From the NCBI GenBank assembly GCA_020049615.1, contig JAIFKN010000007.1, positions 1-18,565 on the forward strand: a stretch of DNA of 18,565 bases, written 5' to 3'. The notes beneath the pieces were generated by a model. The model saw only the letters and a program-made list of their open reading frames with translations. It searched no databases and was not told where the DNA came from. This stretch comes from a bacterium (lineage in GTDB: Bacteria; Planctomycetota; UBA11346). A program made the position numbers and the translations under genes. How positions within the stretch are numbered: the first letter of the stretch is position 1; each line of letters starts with the position of its first letter. Shown here one piece after another: positions 7,283 to 14,794 of this stretch.

Positions 7283-9169
7283 ATGTTCGAACTGGTGTTC
7301 GTCACAGGGTCGCGCGCCGGCGAGGTCGTCGCGGTCAAGAGTTCGCTGATGGCCGGGCGCAGCCCGGAGTGCTCGCTTGAGGTCCCCGACCCCAACGCCA
7401 GCCGTCAGCACGCCCGCGTCGTCTTCGACGGCACCGGCCTGACGCTGGTCGACAACCGCAGTGCCAACGGGACGTTCCTCAACGAGAAGCGCGTCACCGA
7501 GCCGATGCGGCTGAAGCACGATGACGTCTTCCGCCTGGGCGAGACGCGTATCCGCATCCAGGCCAGGCGCGGCGGCACGGTGGAGCCTGGCAGCGAGTCG
7601 GTCTTCGGCTTCCACGACTCCGAGGCGGATCTCAGCCAGTCGATCGTCATGCCGATGGCCGATCTGGCGCAGCAGAGCCGCTCGCCCGACGCCGCCGACC
7701 GCCGCTTCGCCGGACTGCTCAAGGCGATGAACCTGAGCAAGGACATCAACCAGCTCGACCGCGTGCTGGAAGGCATCATCGAGGTGATGTTCGAACTGTT
7801 CCCGCAGACCGAACGCGGCTTCCTGATGCTCGGCAAGACGGTCGAGGCGTTGCAGCCGAAGGCCGTGCGGGTGCGCAACGCCAGCGGGACCCAGGAGGCG
7901 CCCAAGGTTTCGACCTCGATCTGCCGCAAGGCGCTGGTGGAGAAGGCTGCCTTCCTGTTCAACGACTCCAACCCCGGCGATTTCGACCAGGGCATGTCGA
8001 TCGTCTCGCTGAAGATCCGCAGCGCGATGACCGTGCCGCTGATCGTCGACAACGAGATCCTCGGCCTGCTCCAGGTCGACACCACCGACCGGGCCCGCGC
8101 CTTCACCTCGAAGGATCTCGAACTCGCCGCCGCGGTCAGCCAGGTCGCCTCCATTGCGCTGAAGAATTCGCAGCAGATCACCGATCTGGCCTCGGTCACC
8201 CGTACCAAGGACAACCTCTGCCGGTTCCTGCCCGGACCGGTCGCGCAGCAGGTCCTCGACGGCAAGCTCGAACTGGCGCTAGGCGGAAAGACCTACGCCG
8301 GCACCGTGCTGTTCAGCGACATCGTCGGCTTCACCCGCATGTCCGAGACGATGGCTCCAGAGCGCGTCGTCGAACTGATGAACAAGTATTTCGAACGCAT
8401 GGTTCCGTGCATCCGCAACGAGGGCGGTTCGATCGACAAGTTCATCGGTGACGCGATCATGGCCTTCTGGGGCGTGCCGATCGCCACCGACAACAGCGCC
8501 AGCCAGGGCGTCGCCGCGGCCCTGGGCATGCAGATCGCGCTGCTGGGCTTCAACAGCCTCGAACGGTCCCAGGGCCGCCAAGCCATCGGCCACGGCATCG
8601 GCCTGAACACCGGTCCGGTGGTCGCGGGAAACATCGGCTCCACCGACACCATCTCCTACACCCTGCTGGGCGATACCGTCAACACCGCCAGCCGCATCGA
8701 GCACCACGCGATGAAGGAGCAGGTCCTGGTCAGCCAGTCGACCTGGGAGGCTCTCGGCGGCGCCGGCTACGGCATCCGCATGCCGCCGGTCAACGTGCGC
8801 AACAAGACCGAGGCGCTGTCGCTGTGCGCGCTGCGCGGCCTGGGTCGCGACGCCGGCGAAATCATGCTGTTCCTGCCGGTCGACAGCGGCGGCGTGCGCT
8901 GCTGGCTGATCCGCCGGCTCTCCGACCAGACCTTCATCCTGCTGCACCCCGCCAGCCACGATCCCGCCGCCCATCTGATGGCCTCGGCGGCGGTCGAATG
9001 GCCCGGCTGCGGACTCGGCACGCCGGTCGTGCTCGCCACCCTGCCGGCGCAGAACGCCGACGGCACGCTGAACCGCAGCCAGATCAAGCTGGACGACATC
9101 ACCCTCGGCGGACTGCTCGGACCGCAGCCGCTCCCCTGCCCGCTGGGCTGGGACTCGCTGGTCCGCTGA
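7283..9169 (+). CDS. FHA-GAF-class III adenylate cyclase
   Basis: 628 residues from ATG 7283. Residues 1-95 form an FHA phosphothreonine-binding domain: GRS (25-27), S40-R-Q-H43, and NRSANGTFLN. Residues about 150-300 form a GAF domain (TERGFLML ... SAMTVPLIVDNEILGLLQVD). A class III cyclase domain spans about 330-500: metal-binding D346 in LFSDIVGFT, K386-F-I-G-D390, GLNTGPVVAGNIGS, and LLGD464TVNTASR with N467 and R471. The catalytic set is complete. K386 and D464 are the pair expected for ATP rather than GTP, so cAMP is the likely product. The last ~115 residues, rich in short hydrophobic strands, match no domain I know. No membrane segment is seen. Its stop overlaps the start of the next gene (TGATG), implying coupled translation. 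An FHA domain suggests recognition of a phosphorylated partner, perhaps via the nearby Ser/Thr kinase (inference). Confidence 0.9.
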   Translation: MFELVFVTGSRAGEVVAVKSSLMAGRSPECSLEVPDPNASRQHARVVFDGTGLTLVDNRSANGTFLNEKRVTEPMRLKHDDVFRLGETRIRIQARRGGTVEPGSESVFGFHDSEADLSQSIVMPMADLAQQSRSPDAADRRFAGLLKAMNLSKDINQLDRVLEGIIEVMFELFPQTERGFLMLGKTVEALQPKAVRVRNASGTQEAPKVSTSICRKALVEKAAFLFNDSNPGDFDQGMSIVSLKIRSAMTVPLIVDNEILGLLQVDTTDRARAFTSKDLELAAAVSQVASIALKNSQQITDLASVTRTKDNLCRFLPGPVAQQVLDGKLELALGGKTYAGTVLFSDIVGFTRMSETMAPERVVELMNKYFERMVPCIRNEGGSIDKFIGDAIMAFWGVPIATDNSASQGVAAALGMQIALLGFNSLERSQGRQAIGHGIGLNTGPVVAGNIGSTDTISYTLLGDTVNTASRIEHHAMKEQVLVSQSTWEALGGAGYGIRMPPVNVRNKTEALSLCALRGLGRDAGEIMLFLPVDSGGVRCWLIRRLSDQTFILLHPASHDPAAHLMASAAVEWPGCGLGTPVVLATLPAQNADGTLNRSQIKLDDITLGGLLGPQPLPCPLGWDSLVR

Positions 9170-10044
9170 TGCCCGGCCTGCCTGCCGATCCAGACGCCTG
9201 GCGCGAGGAGATCGACGCCGCCTTCGCCACCGCGCGGTCCGAACTCGCCAGCGGGGATGATGCCGGGGACGAGGAGCTGTGGCACCACATGGAGGATCGC
9301 GCCGTCGCCCTGGCGCGCGAGGCCCGCGGCCTGCCCCAACTCGCCGGCGGGCAGGAGGATCTCGACCGCATCGTCGACGCGATCACCGACCTGACCGAAC
9401 GCCTGCGCCGCTTCGGCGGCGGCGACCCCGACGACCACCACATCTCCGAGGAGCAGTTCTTCCTGCTCTACTACCTCGCCGCCCAGGTGCATGGCCAGGC
9501 GCTGCCGGAGGGTGAGGCCGGCGCGGTGGTGCAGGCCTGCTGGGAGGACGCCGACGGCGAGGAGGATGGGGACGGCGAGGAGGATGAGCCCTGGGAGATC
9601 AAGCGTCCACCACCCGCGACCCCCGCCGCCTGGCTGGAGGAGGTGGCCGCCGCCTGGCGCGAGGCCGGCAGACCTCCGCCGCTGCACACCTCCGACGGAC
9701 GCCCGGTGGTCGCGGCCGGGCATGACCTGCGCGAATCCGGCGTCATCCTCGCCCTGCACCGCCGCGGCTGCACCCCGCCGGCAGAGGGCGTGTACGGCTT
9801 GATCGGCGTGATCAGCGAGATGGAGGCGGACATCGCCACCCTCGGGCCGGAGCTGGCCACCCTGAAGCGCAACCCGGTGATGGCCTTCGTTCTGTACTAC
9901 GTGTGGACGCACATCCTCATCGGGCACGCCGACGAGCCGACGGCGATGGCGGTAGTGCAGCGAGCCTCGACCCATCTCGACACATTCGGCGACGGCGGTG
10001 CCGCTCCACGCCGGGGCAGTTCGCGCTTCAGGCGGACGAATTAG
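9169..10044 (+). CDS. Acidic protein of unknown function, coupled to the cyclase
   Basis: 291 residues; ATG 9169 shares its A with the TGA of the cyclase gene (TGATG), so translation is probably coupled by re-initiation. I do not recognise the family. The N-terminal half is acidic and helical (residues 1-110), with ISEEQFFLLYYLAAQVHGQALP at about 92-113. A highly acidic linker (DADGEEDGDGEEDEPWE) sits at about 127-143. The C-terminal half has a proline/alanine segment, then LEEVAAAWREAG and a more hydrophobic helix around NPVMAFVLYYVWTHILIGHAD (about 235-255), possibly buried rather than membrane-spanning. No signal peptide. The last residues are basic (APRRGSSRFRRTN). Tight coupling to an FHA-GAF-cyclase suggests a regulatory or effector partner of that enzyme; this is inference only. 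Confidence 0.75.
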   Translation: MPGLPADPDAWREEIDAAFATARSELASGDDAGDEELWHHMEDRAVALAREARGLPQLAGGQEDLDRIVDAITDLTERLRRFGGGDPDDHHISEEQFFLLYYLAAQVHGQALPEGEAGAVVQACWEDADGEEDGDGEEDEPWEIKRPPPATPAAWLEEVAAAWREAGRPPPLHTSDGRPVVAAGHDLRESGVILALHRRGCTPPAEGVYGLIGVISEMEADIATLGPELATLKRNPVMAFVLYYVWTHILIGHADEPTAMAVVQRASTHLDTFGDGGAAPRRGSSRFRRTN

Positions 10045-10045
10045 G

Positions 10046-10183
10046 TCATTGCCGCGCATTGCTCCAGGGGTCAGGTTCATTGCCGCGCATTGCCCCAGGG
10101 GTTAGGGTCGTATGGCAGGAACTACCTGGACCTCGACGATCACATCATCCACACGACCCTGACCCCGAACCCCTGGGGCAATG
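10046..10183. repeat. REP-like element: two direct repeats plus a long hairpin
   Basis: Two 30-nt direct repeats, 10046-10075 and 10077-10106, agree at 28 of 30 positions (each starts TCATTGCCGCGCATTGC). The second copy also forms the left arm of an inverted repeat: CATTGCCCCAGGGGTT (10088-10103) plus AGGGTCGT (10104-10111) pairs exactly with ACGACCCT (10153-10160) plus AACCCCTGGGGCAATG (10168-10183), with a 7-nt bulge (10161-10167) in the right arm and a 41-nt loop. The element fills nearly all of the gap between the acidic-protein gene and hemW. It ends two bases before the GGGGG that serves as the hemW ribosome binding site. Confidence 0.8.
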
Positions 10184-10185
10184 AC

Positions 10186-10190
10186 GGGGG
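10186..10190 (+). promoter_or_regulatory. Ribosome binding site of hemW
   Basis: GGGGG with a six-base spacer to ATG 10197. It lies directly against the 3' arm of the hairpin element, so folding of the leader could influence access to it. Confidence 0.5.
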
Positions 10191-10196
10191 CAATGG

Positions 10197-11306
10197 ATGC
10201 ACCTCTACCTCCACGTCCCCTATTGCGCGGCCAAGTGCCCATACTGCGACTTCAATTCGATCGCAGGGCGCGAGACCGAGCACGCCGCCTATGTCGAGGC
10301 GCTGGTCGCCGAGGTCCGACGGCTGCCGGTGGGGCCCTACAGCACCGTCTTCATCGGCGGCGGCACGCCGACCCTGCTGGGCGCACGGCTGCTGGAGCGC
10401 CTGCTCGCCGGCGTGCGCGGGCACATCTCCCTCGCCGACGGCTACGAATGGACCTGCGAGGCCAACCCGGGCTCCTCCGATGCCGAGCGCTTCGCCGTGC
10501 TGGCGGCGCACGGGGTCAACCGCCTGAGCCTGGGCGTGCAGAGCACGCACCAGCACCACCTGCGCTTCCTCGGCCGGGTGCACGACGCGGCCGAGGCTGA
10601 CCGCGCCATCGCCGCCGCCTGCGCGGCGGTGCCGCGGGTCTCCGCCGACCTGATGTTCGGCCTGCCTGGACAGACCAGCGCGGAGGTCGAGGCCGACCTG
10701 CTGCTGTACCGGCGCCACCGCCTGGACCATGCCTCGGTCTACCACCTCGCCTTCGAGCCGGGCACCGAGTTCCATGCCCGCCGCGCCCGTGGCGAACTCG
10801 CCGACATCGACGGCGATGCCAGCCGGCAGCTTATCGAACTGGTCGCAGGGCGTCTGGCGGACCTCGGGTTGCAGGCCTACGAGACCTCCAATTTCGCGGT
10901 GCCGGGCAGCGAATGTCGCCACAACCTGGCCTACTGGCGCCTGGCTGACTACCATGCGGCAGGGGCCGGCGCGGTGAGCACCGTGGGCGGGGAACGCCTG
11001 ACCCGCGAGAAGCATCCTGCGGCCTACATTGCGGCGATCGCATCCGGTGGCGATGCGGTGTGGAGGCGCGAGTCGATCTCACCGCTCGAACGGATTCGCG
11101 AGGCCTGGATGCTCGGCCTGCGCCTGACCGAAGGCGTGGACCTCGAGCGGCTGGCCGCGCTCGGCGACAGCCCGGAACGCTGGCTGCCCATCGCCGGACA
11201 ACTCGCCGACCTCGACCTCGTCGTCCTGCAGCCTGGCCGCCGTCTGCGCTTGGCTCCGGGCGCCCGTCACGCCCAGGACGAGATCACGGTGCGGCTCATG
11301 CCGTGA
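10197..11306 (+). CDS. hemW: Radical SAM heme chaperone HemW
   Basis: 369 residues. HemW binds a 4Fe-4S cluster and SAM and transfers heme to respiratory enzymes; it was long misannotated as the oxygen-independent coproporphyrinogen oxidase HemN. The N-terminus MHLYLHVPYCAAKCPYCDF carries the C-x3-C-x2-C cluster motif (C10, C14, C17) followed by F, as in HemW. Further family signatures in order: FIGGGTPTLL, CEANPGS, GVNRLSLGVQS, LMFGLPGQT, and YETSNFAVPGSECRHNLAYW near residue 225-245. The C-terminus ends in a winged-helix-like HemN_C segment (LRLTEGVDLERLAALG). The protein starts very close to the first conserved motif, as HemW does and true HemN does not. Length is normal. It sits alone, preceded by a repeat element and followed by a hairpin. 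Confidence 0.92.
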   Translation: MHLYLHVPYCAAKCPYCDFNSIAGRETEHAAYVEALVAEVRRLPVGPYSTVFIGGGTPTLLGARLLERLLAGVRGHISLADGYEWTCEANPGSSDAERFAVLAAHGVNRLSLGVQSTHQHHLRFLGRVHDAAEADRAIAAACAAVPRVSADLMFGLPGQTSAEVEADLLLYRRHRLDHASVYHLAFEPGTEFHARRARGELADIDGDASRQLIELVAGRLADLGLQAYETSNFAVPGSECRHNLAYWRLADYHAAGAGAVSTVGGERLTREKHPAAYIAAIASGGDAVWRRESISPLERIREAWMLGLRLTEGVDLERLAALGDSPERWLPIAGQLADLDLVVLQPGRRLRLAPGARHAQDEITVRLMP

Positions 11307-11320
11307 ACCCAGGTCACGGC
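11300..11320 (+). terminator. Hairpin overlapping the hemW stop codon
   Basis: GCCGTGA (11300-11306) and TCACGGC (11314-11320) form a perfect 7-bp stem with a 7-nt loop; a CAT/ATG pair could extend it across a bulge. The TGA stop of hemW is the last part of the left arm. No T-run follows. Confidence 0.35.
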
Positions 11321-11384
11321 TTGGGCATGGAGGAATCGGTTCCGAGCGCTAACATGCCGCCGCCGCTGCACCGGATACCCCGCC

Positions 11385-11756
11385 ATGACGCAACCGCCCG
11401 CCCCGTACGCCATCGCCACCACCCGCAACGCCGGCGCCCTGGTCATCAGCCTCTCCGGATGCCTGGATGACGAGGCCTGCGCCGGGCTCAAACACGCGAT
11501 CGCAGCCGAGCTCGCCCGCCCCGCGCCCCAGATCATCGTCGAGATGTCGGGATTGCGCTATGTCGCCAGCGCCGGCATCGCCGTTCTGATCCAGGCCCAG
11601 AAGCAAGTCCGTGCGGCCAATGGCGCCCTGCACCTGTGCCAGGCCTCGGAGGCGGTGCAGGAGGTGTTCGTCGTGCTCAACCTCGCGTCGATCATCCCCA
11701 TCCACCGCACCATGGCCCAGGCCCTGCTGGCGGCGGCTGAGCCGAACGGCGGCTGA
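11385..11756 (+). CDS. STAS-domain anti-sigma-factor antagonist
   Basis: 123 residues, a single STAS domain of the SpoIIAA/RsbV type. It shows the alternating strand-helix pattern: AGALVISLSGCLDDEACAGL (residues 16-35), QIIVEMSGLRYVASAGIAVLI (49-69) and GALHLCQASEAVQEVFVVLNL. The phosphorylatable serine of the family's D-S-x-G motif corresponds to S62 in ASAG; the preceding Asp is replaced by Ala. Such proteins bind and neutralise an anti-sigma-factor kinase when unphosphorylated, and are released when that kinase phosphorylates them. No anti-sigma kinase or PP2C phosphatase gene is seen in this window, so the partner must be elsewhere. The start ATG 11385 is supported by domain length; no strong Shine-Dalgarno sequence precedes it. 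Confidence 0.85.
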   Translation: MTQPPAPYAIATTRNAGALVISLSGCLDDEACAGLKHAIAAELARPAPQIIVEMSGLRYVASAGIAVLIQAQKQVRAANGALHLCQASEAVQEVFVVLNLASIIPIHRTMAQALLAAAEPNGG

Positions 11757-11804
11757 CCATCCCCCCCCCATTGCCCACCCGACCCACCCTCCTACCTTCC
11801 CAGC

Positions 11805-12575
11805 GTGCCCTCCGTCAACTGGTCGATGACCGCGATCGGCTATCCACCCCACGCCAAGGCCGGGGTGCGCGTGGTCGCCGTGTCGCACATGTCGACCTTC
11901 GCCGCCCTGCGCTTCTGCGAAGACATCGGCATCCGCACCGGTTGGATCCTGGCTGAGGGGTCGCAGCCTCAGCTCGAGCAGGTCGAAGCGGGCGCTCCGA
12001 CCTGGGTCGCCCTCGGCAAGCTGTTCTCAGATGCCCGCATCGTGGCCACCGAGGGCCTGGCCAGCGGGCGTCTGGTGTTCGCCGCCGCCACACCGGCAGC
12101 CGGCCGGCCCCTCGCCGACCGTCCCCTGACCGCCTGGGCCGAACAGCACCTCCAGCCCTGGCTGGAGGTGATCGACAACGAGATCTGCCTGTGGGGAGGC
12201 CTCGCCGATCCGCAGCTGTCCCGGCTCCTGGCTTGGTACGTATGCCAGCGGCCGCTGGAGGCCGACTGGAAGAACGTACGCGTCGAGTCGCGCAGCTTCG
12301 CCCGCCTCCGCCAGGGCCTCTTCGAGCACGGCTGGACCAGGAACCTCGCGCTGGTGCGCAGCGACCGCAAGACCGTCGATCTGTGGGGAGGCGTACACCG
12401 CACCTGCATGCTCGACCACACCGGACTGCCCCTCCCCGGCCAGGCGAATGCCGGTCTGCGCATGCGTCTCGACCTCGGCGAACTGAGCGCCTCCGAGCTG
12501 ACCGAGCGCTGTCCGGTCGCCGACGATACCGGCAAGCTGGCGCCTGGACGGCTCAGCGGCCTGTGGAATGCTTGA
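11805..12575 (+). CDS. Protein of unknown function, first gene of a five-gene run
   Basis: 256 residues from GTG 11805; ATG 11826 (MTAIGYPPHAKAG) is an equally possible start, shorter by seven residues. No signal peptide, membrane helix or family is recognised. Visible traits: an N-terminal strand-rich part (GVRVVAVSHMSTFAAL), a helical middle with tryptophans (AEQHLQPWLEVIDNEICLWGG, LLAWYVCQRPLEADWKN), and a C-terminus with repeated charged and aromatic pairs. It is probably cytoplasmic. Its last codons overlap the region of the ribosome binding site of the next gene (GAGGA at 12574-12578), so the two are likely translated together. A run of nine C's precedes the gene at 11761-11769. Codon usage is typical of the window, which supports a real gene despite the lack of homology. 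Confidence 0.7.
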   Translation: MPSVNWSMTAIGYPPHAKAGVRVVAVSHMSTFAALRFCEDIGIRTGWILAEGSQPQLEQVEAGAPTWVALGKLFSDARIVATEGLASGRLVFAAATPAAGRPLADRPLTAWAEQHLQPWLEVIDNEICLWGGLADPQLSRLLAWYVCQRPLEADWKNVRVESRSFARLRQGLFEHGWTRNLALVRSDRKTVDLWGGVHRTCMLDHTGLPLPGQANAGLRMRLDLGELSASELTERCPVADDTGKLAPGRLSGLWNA

Positions 12576-12585
12576 GGACGGCGCG

Positions 12586-13068
12586 ATGCGTCGCGTCTTC
12601 ATCGCCCTCGGGCTGATCACCGCGCTCCTCGGCCTGATCCTGTGCTGGCCGCTGACCCGGGCCTTCCTGACCTACGAACGCGGCCATGCCCGGGTGCTGG
12701 ATGTCTACCGCACCCCGCAGCCGGAGGGCCAGGTCAGCCTGCGTGCCGTCTGGGAGGTCGAGGTCTCCCCCGGCCGCTGGCTGCTCGGTGATCTGCAACG
12801 CAACCAGTTCTTCCGCCCGATGGATGATCCGGTCCTGCCCGCGACCGAGGCCGAGGCGGTGACCGCCCGCATCCTGCCCGACCACCTCGGTCGGCAGACG
12901 CTGGTCCGGGCCTTCTGGAGCCCGAACGATCCTGACGGAACAGCGTTCATCATAGATGTGAGCGAATCCCATCCGTGGCGCCGCTATATACTCGGCCTTG
13001 CCGCCTGCGGCGCCGGCCTGATCACCGCCCGGTTGGCCTGGGCCTCGCGACGCTGGAGGTCGGCTTGA
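12586..13068 (+). CDS. Two-helix membrane protein, DUF3592-like
   Basis: 160 residues from ATG 12586, with GAGGA at 12574-12578 and a seven-base spacer; an alternative ATG at 12568 lacks such a site. A first transmembrane helix lies at about 5-25 (VFIALGLITALLGLILCW). Then comes a ~100-residue extracytoplasmic part (HARVLDVYRTPQPEGQ, WEVEVSPGRWLLGDL) and a second helix at about 133-152 (ILGLAACGAGLITARLAW) with a basic tail. The layout of two helices around a small strand-rich domain recalls DUF3592 proteins, but this is a weak resemblance. Function unknown. Its TGA overlaps the TTG start of the next gene, implying coupling. Confidence 0.65.
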   Translation: MRRVFIALGLITALLGLILCWPLTRAFLTYERGHARVLDVYRTPQPEGQVSLRAVWEVEVSPGRWLLGDLQRNQFFRPMDDPVLPATEAEAVTARILPDHLGRQTLVRAFWSPNDPDGTAFIIDVSESHPWRRYILGLAACGAGLITARLAWASRRWRSA

Positions 13069-13733
13069 ACGTCCGGATCATCCTCGCTCTGCTGGCCGTG
13101 ATGGCCCTGCCCGCCGCCGATCCGCTGCCGGCCGCCCCTGCCGGCGTGGTCGAATTGCACGGCACCTTCCATGGCGAACGCTTCTGGGCCCGGCTGAACC
13201 TGCCGGAAGCGCGCTTCAACAACCACCGCATGCTGGAACTGCTCTACACCCCGCCCAAGCCTGAGGCGGTCGCCGGCGCGCATCTGGTCGACTGCCCGTT
13301 CCTGCTGCTCGACGAGCGGTTGCGCCTGATGGCCTGGAACGGACGCGACACCACCCAGCAGGTCCTGCCGACCAAGGGTGGATACCGCATCGTACGCGAG
13401 CTCGATCGCCCCATCGAGGTGGGCAAGGATAGCGCGCCCGACAGCGCGCCCGACAGCGATGAGCGCGACATCGCCATGCCGCGCGGCTGGGATGAGCGTC
13501 TGGCGCCGGTGATGTTGGCGTTGATCTGGCGAGCCGGGTCGCGGGGCGAGATGCCCATCGCCGACTTCTTCGGCCCTCCGGCCGCCGCGTCCTCGGTCTC
13601 GTGGCTGGACGGCGCCGTGACTGTCGGCGGCCGGCCCTTCCGCGTCACAGCCGACGCCGACGGACGCCTGGCCCGCCTCGATGACGCCGCGGGCACCGCC
13701 ATGCTCACCGTGACCGCCTGGACGAAGCCATGA
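13065..13733 (+). CDS. Secreted protein of unknown function
   Basis: 222 residues. The best start is TTG 13065: it follows GGAGG at 13055-13059 with a five-base spacer, overlaps the previous stop by four bases, and opens a signal peptide (MNVRIILALLAVMALPAADPLPA). Reading upstream of this TTG runs through the antisense-like tail of the previous gene and gives a basic, unconvincing leader. The mature part has strand-rich segments (GVVELHGTFHGERFWARLNLP, HLVDCPFLLLDERLRLMAWNG) and a short tandem repeat DSAPDSAPDS at residues 122-131 encoded by two 12-bp units (13428-13451). No enzyme motif is seen. Its ATGA junction couples it to the lipoprotein gene that follows. Confidence 0.65.
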   Translation: MNVRIILALLAVMALPAADPLPAAPAGVVELHGTFHGERFWARLNLPEARFNNHRMLELLYTPPKPEAVAGAHLVDCPFLLLDERLRLMAWNGRDTTQQVLPTKGGYRIVRELDRPIEVGKDSAPDSAPDSDERDIAMPRGWDERLAPVMLALIWRAGSRGEMPIADFFGPPAAASSVSWLDGAVTVGGRPFRVTADADGRLARLDDAAGTAMLTVTAWTKP

Positions 13734-14794
13734 GAATCCTCCGTCTCCGTTCAGGATCCTGGGCAGCCACGCTGCTCCTCCCGCTTCTCATCGCCGTTGC
13801 CGCCGGCTGCACCAGCAACCGTGAACCTCTCGAACCACGCCTTGAGGCGATCCGCACCTACGGCTGGCCGGCCAGCGTGATCAACCCGACACCGGAATGG
13901 AACCCCGGCACCAGCCTCATCCTGGCCAGATCGCTGGGCGGTTTCTCGATCTTCGAGGAGGGCGGCCGAGGCGAGCAGCGCTTCGCCTCGGATGACCGCC
14001 GCGAGTGCCACAACGCCCGTTGGCTGAACCGCGACCAGTTCGTCTTCGGCCCGGGATGGAACGCCCGCCGCGCTCCCGACGGTACGGTCACCGTCCCCAC
14101 CGATGGCATCACCCTGGTGACCATGGCCGAGGGCAAGCCGGTGAAGAAGGAACAGCTATCCGACCGGGGCGCCACACCGCGCCCCGCGGGCGGGAACCGC
14201 ATCGTCGCGCAGGATGGCAGCCGCATCATCTTCATCGACAGCCGCGCCAAGATCGAAGAGTTCGGCGAGGGCTTCGATGCCGTGCCGCAACCCGACGGAC
14301 CTGGCCTGTGCTGGCGCGACACTCCCGCCTTCGAACCCGACTGGTGGACCGGTCGCGAGACGGCTGGCGTCATGCATGTGCGATGGCGGGCTGGCAAGGT
14401 CGACGACATAGCTGGTGGCATGGAGGCCGCCTGGACCCGTCATGGCGGGGTACTGGCGACCGTGCAGCTCGCACCAGCTCCTGCCGGACAACCGTGGTGG
14501 ACTGGCGGGACACGCATCGTGCATCTCGCAGGTCCGGGCCTCCCGGCCGCAACGATCCGCGATGGCGCTCGCGAGCCCGTCCCCCACCCCCTCGCCGACC
14601 TGCTGGCCTGGGTCGGCGATGACGGCGGGATCTGGATCGGGACGTTGCGCCCCGATGGCTGGACCGAACGCGTGGCCGTGGCCGGTTCGCGTCCGCGCTG
14701 GAGTCACGACGGCCTGCGCCTCGCCTGGCTCGAGCCGCCGGCGGCGGTCTCCCAAGTGCCCGCCATCCGGGTCGCCGTGCTGGCGGTGCGCTGA
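13730..14794 (+). CDS. Lipoprotein with beta-propeller-like repeats
   Basis: 354 residues; ATG 13730 overlaps the previous stop (ATGA). A signal peptide ends in a lipobox (LLIAVAAGC, cysteine at residue 27), so the mature protein should be lipid-anchored. Downstream segments repeat a pattern of paired strands with NARWLNRDQFVFGPGW, SRIIFIDSRAKIEEF, WVGDDGGIWIGTL and SRPRWSHDGLRLAWLEPP. The last resembles the SPDG blade edge of TolB/WD40-type propellers. A periplasmic beta-propeller platform or sensor is likely; the ligand is unknown. The gene ends in TGATG, coupling it to the thioredoxin gene. Confidence 0.7.
   Translation: MRILRLRSGSWAATLLLPLLIAVAAGCTSNREPLEPRLEAIRTYGWPASVINPTPEWNPGTSLILARSLGGFSIFEEGGRGEQRFASDDRRECHNARWLNRDQFVFGPGWNARRAPDGTVTVPTDGITLVTMAEGKPVKKEQLSDRGATPRPAGGNRIVAQDGSRIIFIDSRAKIEEFGEGFDAVPQPDGPGLCWRDTPAFEPDWWTGRETAGVMHVRWRAGKVDDIAGGMEAAWTRHGGVLATVQLAPAPAGQPWWTGGTRIVHLAGPGLPAATIRDGAREPVPHPLADLLAWVGDDGGIWIGTLRPDGWTERVAVAGSRPRWSHDGLRLAWLEPPAAVSQVPAIRVAVLAVR

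Noticed and set aside
6266..7615. 449-codon minus-strand frame across the exonuclease and cyclase start
   Set aside because: Off-frame to the exonuclease and antisense to the cyclase; its end reads through the inverted repeat.
8767..10080. 437-codon minus-strand frame opposite the cyclase end and acidic protein
   Set aside because: Antisense to two coupled genes; no motif and biased composition.
11761..11769. Run of nine C's upstream of the gene at 11805
   Set aside because: A possible phase-variation tract, but it lies 35 bp before the start, outside a coding frame and without promoter elements around it; more likely chance or a sequencing homopolymer.
13428..13451. 12-bp tandem duplication encoding DSAP-DSAP
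   Set aside because: A two-copy in-frame linker repeat; too short to be a variable-number system and of no evident function.
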